From: Gemmatimonadota bacterium
GTDB taxonomy: Bacteria; Latescibacterota; UBA2968; UBA8231
Length of the DNA stretch: 16,848 nt
Direction of reading: 5' to 3'
Assembly (NCBI GenBank): GCA_028875335.1
Contig: JAPPEF010000042.1
Span: 1 to 16,848, forward strand
Of this stretch, positions 1 to 7,312 are shown piece by piece. The position numbers and the translations under genes are program-made. The notes under the pieces were generated by a model. That model made no database searches, was not told where the DNA came from, and saw only the letters and a program-made list of their open reading frames with translations. The stretch's first letter is position 1; each line of letters opens with the position of its first letter.

Positions 1-825
1 GAGCAGCAGGTCGGCCTTGCAGATGGCGTAGGTCTCGGCATTGATCTCTTGGCCGTAGAGGTGGGTGGAGACTTCCTTGCCGTGTTCGGTGGCGAGTTGC
101 TGAAGCACCTCCTCAGCCACGGTCAGCATACCGCCAGTGCCGCAGGCTCCGTCGTAGATCAGGTAGGTGCCGGACTTGATCTGGTCGGCGACGGGCAGGA
201 AGACCAGCTTCGCCATCAGGGTTACGGCATCGCGTGGGGTCCAGTGTTCGCCCGCCTCCTCGTTGTTCTCCTCGTTGAAGCGCCGGATCAGCTCCTCGAA
301 GATCGTGCCCATGCCGTGGTTGTCGAGGCCGGGGTGCCTGACCTTGCCGCACCGGGGCGCCGGGCTCAGGTTGATGTCGGGCGAGGTCAGCTTCTCGATC
401 AGCGTGCCCAAGGCGTCGGCCCTCGAAAGCCGCGAGACTTGGTTGCGGAACTCGAAGTTTTCGAGGATGTCTTGGACGTTGGGCGAGAACCCGTCGAGCC
501 AAGCCCGGAAGTCGGCTTCGAGCTGCTGGCGATTGGCGCGGGCGCGCAGATCGCTCAGGGTGAACTTGGAGGTATTGTAGAAGGCTTGTCCGGCGATCTG
601 CCGCAGGGTTGGATCCTGTTCGACGACGCCGGCGTTGTCGAGGGTGGTCTTCATGTCGAGGACCGCCTGCTTGCTGTCCTCCAGCACGGCGTCGAGTCGG
701 CGCAGCACGGTCATCGGCAGGATCACGTCGCGGTACTTGCCGCGCACGTACAGGTCGCGTAGGACATCGTCGGCGATGCCCCAGATGTAGTTGGCGATCC
801 AATTTAGGTCGGTGTTGTTTGTCAT
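1..825 (-). CDS. hsdM: Type I restriction-modification DNA methylase subunit M (partial, 3' end outside window)
   Basis: The first 275 residues of an N6-adenine DNA methyltransferase of the HsdM type, which transfers a methyl group from S-adenosylmethionine to adenine as part of a type I restriction-modification complex. Residues about 5-150 match the HsdM N-terminal helical domain (for example GKYRDVILPMTVLRRLD near the start and GFSPNVQDIL later). The family hallmark EHWTPRDAV lies around residues 193-201, and SAM-binding motif I, DGACGTGGM, at residues 225-233. The NPPF catalytic motif would lie beyond the left edge. The start is ATG at 825, with AAGGA six bases upstream (832-836). A 29-bp palindrome abuts that ribosome site. 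The gene lies 106 bases downstream of the dimethylformamidase-like gene on the same strand. Whether hsdS and hsdR follow cannot be seen. Confidence 0.95.
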   Translation of the reverse strand, partial: MTNNTDLNWIANYIWGIADDVLRDLYVRGKYRDVILPMTVLRRLDAVLEDSKQAVLDMKTTLDNAGVVEQDPTLRQIAGQAFYNTSKFTLSDLRARANRQQLEADFRAWLDGFSPNVQDILENFEFRNQVSRLSRADALGTLIEKLTSPDINLSPAPRCGKVRHPGLDNHGMGTIFEELIRRFNEENNEEAGEHWTPRDAVTLMAKLVFLPVADQIKSGTYLIYDGACGTGGMLTVAEEVLQQLATEHGKEVSTHLYGQEINAETYAICKADLLL

Positions 826-836
826 CGGGATTCCTT

Positions 837-865
837 GTAGGGGCAGGTTTGAAACCTGCCCCTAC
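837..865. repeat. 29-bp perfect palindrome (intergenic repeat)
   Basis: Two 14-base arms pair perfectly around a single central G at 851. The left arm starts GTAGGGGCAGG and the right arm ends CCTGCCCCTAC. It sits between hsdM and the dimethylformamidase-like gene, directly next to the hsdM ribosome-binding site. Read through in one frame it gives the peptide VGAGLKPAPTG, which I recall as a frequent spurious peptide in predicted proteins from many uncultured bacteria. That suggests a dispersed REP-like repeat rather than a local operator. No U-tract follows it, so it is not a standard intrinsic terminator. Confidence 0.85.
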
Positions 866-931
866 GGGTGGTCAAAACATCCGATCCGGTTGGTTAAAAC
901 ATTTTAGAATAAAACCAAACGGGTGCTTTGG

Positions 932-2515
932 CTATGCGGCGCCAAAGCGTTCGATGACGTTTGTGGTAATGCGCGAGACGGTCTCGTCCACGAGAATTGA
1001 GGCTGGATAGGTGATGGAGCCGACGGAAAAAACCGCGCCGCCGCTCTCCGTCTCGTAGTAAACCATTTCCGCGCCGCCGCGGTCCGGGTTGAGGCCGCGG
1101 GCGATGATTTCGAGGTTGGGGGGCGAAGAGGGCGAGGTCTTGTCGGTCTCGTGGCCGGAAGCGCCGCCGGGTACCCGCTCGTGCAGGCTGGCCTCGCCAA
1201 AGGTCTCGCCGTTTTTGACGCCTGTGTTGGCGAAAATCCAGTGGTCGGCGTCGAGGACTTGGTACGGCGCAGCCGTCATAATGCCCGCAGTGGTACAGAC
1301 CACGCCGAGCAGGTTGGCCTCGGACTCGTGGTACTGGTGAAAGCGGCTCTCAAGGCCCTCGGCCCGCTGGAGGCGCATATCGCCGTTTTTGACCTTCATC
1401 GTCTGCTCGTCGAGCATCTCCACCTCGCAGTTGAGACCGTTGCCTCCCAAGTACATGAGTTTGCCGCCGCGCTCGCGCACCCACGCCTTGACGTCGTAGT
1501 ACATCTTGCGCGACCAGTACTCGGGATGGGTGGTGATGATGAGGATTTTGTACTGGTCGAGGTCGAGCTGGCCAAAGTGGAATTGGGTCTCGGCGTACAG
1601 GTCGTAGGCATACCCCTCGCGCTCCATCCAGCCGAGGAAGCGCCACTCGGCCGGGGCCACGTGCGAGGCAGAGCGTCCCGCGATGGGATCGGTGATCTCG
1701 GTGCCCTCGGGAACGTGGTTGATCGGCTCGGGCCGGTCGAAGGAGAGGGGGGCGTAGTCCTCGGCGTCGTAGTTGAGGTGCTCGCGGTCGGTGTAGCGCT
1801 TCAGCTCTAGGCGGGCATTGATCGTCGGCGTGGGCGGAAAGCAGTCGGCGTGGATGTAGTTGGAGCGCCCGCCAAAATTGTTGTACGCGTTCCAGTTGAT
1901 GTTGGCGGCGAGGACTGCGATGTCTGCGCTGGGGGCGGCTGGGGCGACGATCCAGGGAAAGGAGAAAAACGCGCCGGACTCGCCTTTGGCGTGGAAGTAG
2001 TACAGGCCAGAGCGTTCCGGCGCGGTGACGAATTGTTTGTGGTTGGGGCTGGTGTAACCAAACTTGTTCCACGTCACCCCGGTCTGCGTGTAGTCGCCGT
2101 CCGGAGTGATCTGCATGGTGGCGCGCGGCCCGTGCTCGTCGAACCAGCCCAGCGGGCGGATGTGCTCTTTTTCCCAGCCGTAGCGCCACAAATCGAGGCG
2201 GTAGGCTTCGAGCGAGTGGACGCGGAACTCGGATTGCTCGCCCGATTGGACCCATTTGGGCCAGGCGTAGCCGAGCAACTGATGCGCGAGCAAGCGGAAG
2301 TGGTGCGGCCGCTCGGGGTGGATGTTGATCTGCCCGCGCTTGGGGCCGAAACCGTCTTTTTGCAAGGTCACGGTGTAGGGGCCGGGGGGGATGTCGGCGA
2401 AGACCTCGCCGGTGGCCCGCGAGCGGGTTTCGAGGTGCAGGTTTTCGTTGGCGATTTCAAACTGCACGTCGTGCAGGGCGATGTAGCGTTCGTCGCTGAC
2501 GTAGCCGATTAGCAT
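932..2515 (-). CDS. N,N-dimethylformamidase large-subunit-like protein
   Basis: A 527-residue protein resembling the C-terminal part of the N,N-dimethylformamidase beta subunit, an iron-dependent amidohydrolase that cleaves the amide C-N bond. Residues 1-75 look like a small carboxypeptidase-regulatory-type beta-sandwich (IPPGPYTVTLQKDGF at 42-56). The rest carries family landmarks: NWNAYNNFGGRSNY (207-220), HPEYW (330-334), MYLGGNG (354-360) and GGAVFSVGSITY (492-503). The characterised enzyme binds one iron through two Tyr and one Glu. I cannot assign these ligands without an alignment, but the HPEYW region is the likely neighbourhood. No signal peptide is visible, so it is probably cytoplasmic. 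It is shorter than the roughly 760-residue enzyme I recall, and no small-subunit gene is adjacent. The start is ATG at 2515, with AAGGAG seven bases upstream inside the end of queC, which implies co-transcription. The true substrate is unknown. Confidence 0.85.
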   Translation of the reverse strand: MLIGYVSDERYIALHDVQFEIANENLHLETRSRATGEVFADIPPGPYTVTLQKDGFGPKRGQINIHPERPHHFRLLAHQLLGYAWPKWVQSGEQSEFRVHSLEAYRLDLWRYGWEKEHIRPLGWFDEHGPRATMQITPDGDYTQTGVTWNKFGYTSPNHKQFVTAPERSGLYYFHAKGESGAFFSFPWIVAPAAPSADIAVLAANINWNAYNNFGGRSNYIHADCFPPTPTINARLELKRYTDREHLNYDAEDYAPLSFDRPEPINHVPEGTEITDPIAGRSASHVAPAEWRFLGWMEREGYAYDLYAETQFHFGQLDLDQYKILIITTHPEYWSRKMYYDVKAWVRERGGKLMYLGGNGLNCEVEMLDEQTMKVKNGDMRLQRAEGLESRFHQYHESEANLLGVVCTTAGIMTAAPYQVLDADHWIFANTGVKNGETFGEASLHERVPGGASGHETDKTSPSSPPNLEIIARGLNPDRGGAEMVYYETESGGAVFSVGSITYPASILVDETVSRITTNVIERFGAA

Positions 2516-2518
2516 GGG

Positions 2519-3190
2519 TTAGCTCCTTGGAATAGAGGCGTAGGGTAAAGGGTCGTCGGCACCGGCTCGGCGAAAGCCCGCCAAGCGCATGCGGCAACTC
2601 TCGCAGCGGCCGCAGGCGAGGTCTTCGCGCTGATAGCAGGACCAGGTCAGGTGCAGAGGGGCTGCTAGCTCGAGACCGCGGCGGACGATGGCGGCTTTGT
2701 CCCAGTCTATGAGTGGGGTCTGGATGCGGATTTGGGTTTGCGGGCCGGTACCAGCGGAGACCATGCGCTCATAAGCGGTGAAAAATTCTCGTCGGCAGTC
2801 CGGGTAGTGGCTCTCGGCTTCGTGGGCGCCGATGTAGATGTCGGTTGCGCCGATGACCTCGGCCCAAGCTACGGCAACGCCGAGTAGGTTGGCGTTGCGG
2901 AAGGGGACGTAGGTCGTGGGTAGGCTGGCTGCGGTGTCGTCTTCGGGAATGGGTTGAGTCGCATCGACCAAGCTGGAGCCGCCGATTTGGCACATGTAAT
3001 CGACGTCCACCACGAGGCGGGTCTCCACTTGGAAGTGATCCGCGAGGGCGGAAAACGCCGCGAATTCGCGTTCTTCGGTGCGCTGGCGGTAGCGCAAGTG
3101 GAGGAAGGCCAGTGGCCCGCGGCGGGCGGCAATGGCGGCGGTGACGCAGGAGTCGAGTCCACCGCTGACGAGGACGATTGCGAGGCTCAA
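2519..3190 (-). CDS. queC: 7-cyano-7-deazaguanine synthase QueC
   Basis: QueC converts 7-carboxy-7-deazaguanine to preQ0 using ATP and ammonia, on the route to queuosine. The 223-residue protein has the PP-loop ATP pyrophosphatase motif SGGLDS at 9-14, then VPFRNAN (95-101) and YPDCR (129-133), typical of QueC. Four cysteines (185, 193, 196, 199) match the zinc site. Length is normal for the family. I chose a TTG start at 3190 because it puts the PP-loop strand at the N-terminus and overlaps the M24 stop codon (TTGA). The open frame runs further upstream, but only as a shadow of the M24 gene. There is no clear Shine-Dalgarno, so translation probably depends on coupling to the upstream gene. 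No queD, queE, queF or tgt is present, so queC is separated from its pathway here. Confidence 0.93.
   Translation of the reverse strand: MSLAIVLVSGGLDSCVTAAIAARRGPLAFLHLRYRQRTEEREFAAFSALADHFQVETRLVVDVDYMCQIGGSSLVDATQPIPEDDTAASLPTTYVPFRNANLLGVAVAWAEVIGATDIYIGAHEAESHYPDCRREFFTAYERMVSAGTGPQTQIRIQTPLIDWDKAAIVRRGLELAAPLHLTWSCYQREDLACGRCESCRMRLAGFRRAGADDPLPYASIPRS
2523..2528 (-). promoter_or_regulatory. Shine-Dalgarno of the dimethylformamidase-like gene, embedded in queC
   Basis: AAGGAG on the minus strand, seven bases before the ATG at 2515. It lies within the last codons of queC (the AGG AGC TAA end). It fixes the start of the downstream gene and ties the two genes together in one transcript. 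Confidence 0.75.
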
Positions 3191-4356
3191 AGCAAGAGGA
3201 CGACTTCGTTTTGGATGGGGGTGGTAACTTCCGGCCCAGTTTCTGGGTCCACGTACACATTGACTTCGAGCCGCACGCCGAACTCCGGCAGGTACGCGCC
3301 CGGCTCGACGGAAAAGCCCGTGCCCGGTAGGATCGACCGCGCATCGTGGGTCTCTAGGTCGTCGAGGTTTACGCCTAGCGCGTGGATGCTCGGCCCTGGG
3401 CCGAGACTGTGCCCCGTGCGGTGGACGAACTGCTCGCCCAAGCCGTGCTTTGTCATGACTTGGCGCGCCACTTGGTCGAGTTGCCAACCCTGTAGTACTT
3501 CGTCGGCGAGCCATGCGGCGTCGAGCCGCGCTAGCACTTGATCGCGCGCTTCGCGCACCGCAGAGAAGACCTCGGCGTGAGCCGCAGGCACGTGCGGGCC
3601 GGCAAAGGCGACCCAAGTCATGTCGCCGAACACGTGCTGCTCGCCGGGGTGGCGCGCCCACAGGTCGATGAGAATCCAAGCGCCTGGCTCGATGGGGGCG
3701 GCTGTGTCCGCGCGCGGCTCGTAGTGCGGATTGCCGCTGTTGCCATTGACGCCGACGATCGGCGGATGCCCGCTGTCGAGGCCGCGCTGCTCCAGTTCGG
3801 CGACGATGAATGATTGGACGTCGAATTCGGTGAGGCCGGTGTGAAGGCGGCTGCGTATGTACTCAAAGGCCGCGTCTTTGACTTCGGCCACTTGGCGGCA
3901 GGCGTCGCGGTGCGAGGCGAGTGCGTCCGCGCTCCAGGTGGCCAAGGCGACTTGGCACAGATCGGCCGAAGACACCACCTCGGGGCCGAGGGATCGCACC
4001 AGATCTAAGGTGCCGCCATCGACCCAAGACACCGTGGGCAGCGCGCCCCCGGGCCAGTACTCCATAGCTACCTGTGGCAGACCATCCACCGCATCACGCA
4101 ACAGGGTATGTAGCTGTTCCCAGCTAGCGTAATGGGCGATCTCTATGCCCAGCCCGGCGAGGGCCTCCGGCTCGACCGCCGAACCGAGCAAGCGCGGCTC
4201 GGCCGCGGCTGGCACGATAAGAAAGACGCGCCGGGTCGTTTGCCGCCGCTGGCCCAATAGCTGCCACAAGACTGGATTGCCGCCGCGAAAATCGTACACC
4301 AGCCAAGCGCCGATCCCCTCCTGCTGCATGTAGGCTTGTATTTTTTGTAGGTCCAA
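3187..4356 (-). CDS. M24 family metallopeptidase (Xaa-Pro dipeptidase/aminopeptidase P-like)
   Basis: A 389-residue protein with the creatinase/prolidase layout: an N-terminal domain (about 1-145) and a pita-bread catalytic domain (about 150-389). All five dinuclear-metal ligands expected in active M24 peptidases can be placed: D231 (ILIDLWA), D245 (FGDMTW), H316 (HRTGHSLG), E351 (SVEPGAY) and E364 (VRLEVNV). This favours a metal-dependent Xaa-Pro peptidase over creatinase, which lacks the metals. No signal peptide is seen, so it is probably cytoplasmic. The start is TTG at 4356, because a perfect AGGAGG sits six bases upstream. An in-frame GTG at 4377 would place that site inside the gene. 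Its stop overlaps the queC start. Substrate specificity cannot be read from sequence. Confidence 0.88.
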   Translation of the reverse strand: MDLQKIQAYMQQEGIGAWLVYDFRGGNPVLWQLLGQRRQTTRRVFLIVPAAAEPRLLGSAVEPEALAGLGIEIAHYASWEQLHTLLRDAVDGLPQVAMEYWPGGALPTVSWVDGGTLDLVRSLGPEVVSSADLCQVALATWSADALASHRDACRQVAEVKDAAFEYIRSRLHTGLTEFDVQSFIVAELEQRGLDSGHPPIVGVNGNSGNPHYEPRADTAAPIEPGAWILIDLWARHPGEQHVFGDMTWVAFAGPHVPAAHAEVFSAVREARDQVLARLDAAWLADEVLQGWQLDQVARQVMTKHGLGEQFVHRTGHSLGPGPSIHALGVNLDDLETHDARSILPGTGFSVEPGAYLPEFGVRLEVNVYVDPETGPEVTTPIQNEVVLLL

Positions 4357-4362
4357 TGAAAA

Positions 4363-4368
4363 CCTCCT
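4363..4368 (-). promoter_or_regulatory. Shine-Dalgarno that decides the M24 peptidase start
   Basis: AGGAGG on the minus strand, six bases before TTG at 4356. Its strength and spacing make TTG the preferred start over the in-frame GTG 21 bases further upstream. Confidence 0.75.
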
Positions 4369-4372
4369 CGAG

Positions 4373-4529
4373 TACACGACAGTAGAAGTGGTATGAGATG
4401 CTTCGCTCCGCTCAGCATGACACTGGGAAACAGAGCACCAACACCTGTCATGCTGAGCGGAGCGAAGCGGAGTCGAAGCATCTCATACCTAAATGCCCAT
4501 AGTACCGTCCAGTGGATTACTGTCGTGTA
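4373..4529. repeat. Nested inverted-repeat element between uvrA and the M24 gene
   Basis: The inner arms are 4391-4422 (32 bases) and 4446-4488 (43 bases). They are exact inverse copies apart from an extra 11 bases in the right arm that repeat part of it (GCGAAGCGGAGTCGAAGC area), around a loop of about 23 bases. An outer perfect 12-base pair, TACACGACAGTA at 4373-4384 and its complement at 4518-4529, encloses them. The outer right arm contains the end of uvrA. Translated, the inner arms give FAPLSMT and VMLSGAKR, peptides I recall as common artefacts of dispersed repeats in environmental genomes. No transposase is present. It may be a non-autonomous palindromic element. Without a U-tract it is not a classical terminator. 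Confidence 0.8.
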
Positions 4530-7282
4530 TTTAGCTGCGCGGCAAATAACTGCTGCAAGTACGCGCCCGTGTGGGAGCCGGCCGCGTCGGCCACATCCTC
4601 GGGCCGGCCGCAAGCGGTGATAGCCCCGCCAGCTTCCCCGCCTTCCGGCCCCAAGTCGATGACCCAGTCGGCGGCCGCGATAAATTCGATGTGATGTTCG
4701 ACCACCACTACGGTATTGCCCTCGTCAACTAAGCGCTGCAACAGCGCGAGCAGCAAGCGCACATCCTCCAAGTGCAGGCCTGTGGTCGGCTCATCGAGGA
4801 TGTAGAGCGCGTGATCTTGGCGCGAGCGGCCCAGTTCAGCCGCTAACTTAACCCGCTGCGCTTCGCCGCCGGAGAAACTGGTCGCCGGTTGGCCGAGGTG
4901 CAAATAGCCCAAGCCCACTTCCGCGAGGGTTGCTAGCCGCTGCGCGACTTGGGGCACGGCCGCAAAAAGCGCACTCGCCGCGGCCACGCTCATCTCCAGC
5001 ACTTCGGCGATGTGGTGCTCGTGGAAGCGCACGTCCAAGACCTCGGCGCGGTAGCGCCGTCCGCTGCAAGAGGGGCAGACGACTTCGAGGTCGTCGAATG
5101 CGCCTCGGCGCGTGCTGTGAACCCCCCGGCCCTTGCACAGGTCGCAGGCTCCCTCTAGGGCGTTGAAGCTGAAGTGCCCGGGCCGGTAGCCCCGCAGGCG
5201 GGCTTCGGGCAGGTCGGCAAACAGGCGGCGAATCGGCGCTAGCAACCCCGTGTAGGTAGCCGCGTTCGAGCGCGCGCTGCGGCCAATGGGCCGCTGATCA
5301 ACCGCGACGACGCGCGTTACCTGCTCAATTCCAGTGCAAGCGCTATAGGGCAGGGGGCGACGCTGAGCGCCGTGCAATTTAGCCGCCAAGAGCGGATGCA
5401 GGGTGTGGCTGACCAGCGAGCTTTTGCCCGACCCGGAAACCCCGGTCACGCAGATCAAGGTTCCCAATGGCCATTGCACTTCGAGTTGGCGCAAGTTATG
5501 GCCGCGCGCACCGGATAGTACCAACCACCCCTGTGGCTGGCGTGCTTGGGTGCGCGGCAATTGCAGCGCGCCGCGCAGATAGCGTCCGGTCAAAGACTCG
5601 GCTGCGGCTACCTCGCTCGGCGTGCCCTCGGCCACGACTTGTCCTCCGGCGGCCCCCGCGCCCGGCCCCATATCGACCAGCCAGTCGGCCCCGCGCAAGA
5701 GCGCAGCGTCGTGTTCGATTAGGAACACGGAGTTCCCGGCATCGCGCAGTGTCCTGAGCGCGTTTAGGAGCTGGGCGGCGTCGCGCGCGTGCAGACCGGC
5801 GCTGGGTTCGTCGAGCACGTAGAGCATCTGCGTAGTGCCCGACGACAGGGCGGACCCGAGGCGTAGTCGCTGGAATTCTCCGCTCGACAGGGTGTCGGCG
5901 CGGCGGTTTAGCTGCAGGTACTCTAGTCCCAACTCTTGCAGCAGGTTCAGCCGACGACAGATTTGGCCGCGAATGGCTTCTCCTACGGGAGCCGTAGGCA
6001 CAGGGAAATCGAGGTTGCTGAGCCACTCGGTCGCCGCGACAACCGCGCACTCGCCGACCTCGGCAATCGACGCTCCGCCCAATTCCACTGCGAGCGATTC
6101 GGGACGCAAGCGCGCTCCACCGCAGCTAGGGCACGGTGCGTCGTCGAGGCGTTCCTCCAGCCAGGCCAATTCCTCGCCTTCGGCTTTGGCACCGACGCGC
6201 TCTAATCGGCGCGCCAGCCCGATGAATCGGCGGCCCTCGCCGTGCCACAGGCGTTCGACCGCTTGGTCCGGCCAGTCGCCTACGGGCTGTTCGGGATCGA
6301 CTTGGTGCCGCTGGCAAAAGGCTTGCAGGCGGTCGCGCAAATCGCCGTGCCCAAAGTCGTGCCACAGGGGACCCAAGGCCCCTTCGAGTGTGGCCCGTCC
6401 ACTGGCGAATATCTGCTCACTGCTCAACCCGCTCTGTACCCCGAGACCCCGACACGCTGCACAGGCTCCGGTCGCGCTATTAAAGGAAAACAGCGCAGGT
6501 TCTAGTGGCGGAAAGGGCGCACCACAGGCCGAGCACGCTGGCCGCACCGCAAAAACCAGATCGCTTCCGGCGTCTGGGGTGGAAAGCACCACTTGGCCGT
6601 CGCCCGCCTCCAAGGCCGCTTGCAGCGACCCTTGTAGGCGGCGCGCGATGCCCTTTTTGACGATGAGGCGATCGACGACCACGGACAAATGTTGGGCGCG
6701 GGCGACGCGCCCGGGCGCGATGTCCTCCAGTAGCAGATCTTGGCCGTCGAGGCGCACATGGCGGTAGCCGGCGCGATCAATCGCGGCGAGTACCTGCTCG
6801 GGCGTCTCGTCCTCCCGCGGGCGGCGCGGCGCGAGAATCATTAGGCGGGTGCCATCTGGCATGCTCGCAGCCGCTTCGTTTGCTTCCTCAAAGCGATGCG
6901 TCTGCACCCGTCCGCCGCAGTGGAGGCAGCTAGGCTGACCGACGCGGGCAAAGAGCAGGCGCAATAAGTCATACAAGCCGGACAGGGTCGCCACTGTGGC
7001 GCGCGGACTCTGGTGGCCAGCCCCCCCGGCCAGCGCGAGGGCGGGAGCTAGGCCGTCGATGCGGCGGGCCTTGGGCACGCGCAATGCGCGCCAGCCACCT
7101 CCCTGGTCCAGCGCCGCTAAGAAGCGCCGGCGCGCCTCGGCATAGATCGTGTCCAATACGAGGGAAGTCTTGCCCGACCCGGACGGGCCGCTGACGGCCA
7201 CGAGGGATTCGTGGGGCAGGTCCAAGGAAACGGCGCGCAGGTTGTGTTCGCAGGCCTCTCGGATGACTAAAGTCGGCTGCAT
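4517..7282 (-). CDS. uvrA: UvrA-family excinuclease ABC ATPase
   Basis: UvrA finds DNA damage and loads UvrB in nucleotide excision repair. The 921-residue protein (family about 940) has two ABC modules. Module I has Walker A GPSGSGKT (32-39), a signature reading LSSGE (465-469) instead of LSGGE, and Walker B LYVLDEP (487-493). Module II has GVSGSGKS (614-621), FSGGE (803-807) and LYILDEP (826-832). Zinc pairs include CLHC (119-122) and CSAC (250-253). The C-terminal zinc module C713/C716/C736/C739 keeps the 19-residue spacing of E. coli UvrA. A VVVDRLIVKKGI segment (201-212) matches the UvrB-binding domain. The conserved RNPRSTVGT stretch reads HQSPRATVAT here, so this could be a divergent or paralogous UvrA. 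The ATG at 7282 has only a weak ribosome site. The stop codon lies in an outer repeat arm. Confidence 0.9.
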   Translation of the reverse strand: MQPTLVIREACEHNLRAVSLDLPHESLVAVSGPSGSGKTSLVLDTIYAEARRRFLAALDQGGGWRALRVPKARRIDGLAPALALAGGAGHQSPRATVATLSGLYDLLRLLFARVGQPSCLHCGGRVQTHRFEEANEAAASMPDGTRLMILAPRRPREDETPEQVLAAIDRAGYRHVRLDGQDLLLEDIAPGRVARAQHLSVVVDRLIVKKGIARRLQGSLQAALEAGDGQVVLSTPDAGSDLVFAVRPACSACGAPFPPLEPALFSFNSATGACAACRGLGVQSGLSSEQIFASGRATLEGALGPLWHDFGHGDLRDRLQAFCQRHQVDPEQPVGDWPDQAVERLWHGEGRRFIGLARRLERVGAKAEGEELAWLEERLDDAPCPSCGGARLRPESLAVELGGASIAEVGECAVVAATEWLSNLDFPVPTAPVGEAIRGQICRRLNLLQELGLEYLQLNRRADTLSSGEFQRLRLGSALSSGTTQMLYVLDEPSAGLHARDAAQLLNALRTLRDAGNSVFLIEHDAALLRGADWLVDMGPGAGAAGGQVVAEGTPSEVAAAESLTGRYLRGALQLPRTQARQPQGWLVLSGARGHNLRQLEVQWPLGTLICVTGVSGSGKSSLVSHTLHPLLAAKLHGAQRRPLPYSACTGIEQVTRVVAVDQRPIGRSARSNAATYTGLLAPIRRLFADLPEARLRGYRPGHFSFNALEGACDLCKGRGVHSTRRGAFDDLEVVCPSCSGRRYRAEVLDVRFHEHHIAEVLEMSVAAASALFAAVPQVAQRLATLAEVGLGYLHLGQPATSFSGGEAQRVKLAAELGRSRQDHALYILDEPTTGLHLEDVRLLLALLQRLVDEGNTVVVVEHHIEFIAAADWVIDLGPEGGEAGGAITACGRPEDVADAAGSHTGAYLQQLFAAQLNTRQ

Positions 7283-7312
7283 AGTGCCCGTCTATTCGCG
7301 CATTTTAAGCAA

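Noticed and set aside
900..931. Intrinsic terminator after the dimethylformamidase-like gene (TTGGTT/AACCAA pair)
   Set aside because: The stem is only about six AT-rich pairs with a long loop, too weak to call.
609..1010. Open frame containing VGAGLKPAPTG between hsdM and the dimethylformamidase-like gene
   Set aside because: It is generated by the palindromic repeat and antisense of hsdM; not a real protein.
3191..3679. Upstream extension of the queC frame
   Set aside because: It lies wholly inside the M24 peptidase gene, has low-complexity Arg-rich composition and no homology I recognise. QueC starts at the PP-loop strand.
3187..4356. Creatinase identity for the M24 protein
   Set aside because: All five metal ligands of the peptidase type are present, whereas creatinase lacks them.
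1..4356. A 7-deazaguanine DNA modification or defence island, from queC near hsdM
   Set aside because: No DpdA-like transglycosylase, no other preQ0 genes and no partner defence genes are present; the operon links queC to the M24 and dimethylformamidase-like genes instead.
4373..4529. CRISPR array or insertion sequence
   Set aside because: There are only inverted arms, no regularly spaced direct repeats, and no transposase or target-site duplication that I can find.
4143..4620. Open frames containing PLSMT and VMLSGAK peptides
   Set aside because: They are readings of the inverted repeat element and antisense of uvrA and the M24 gene.
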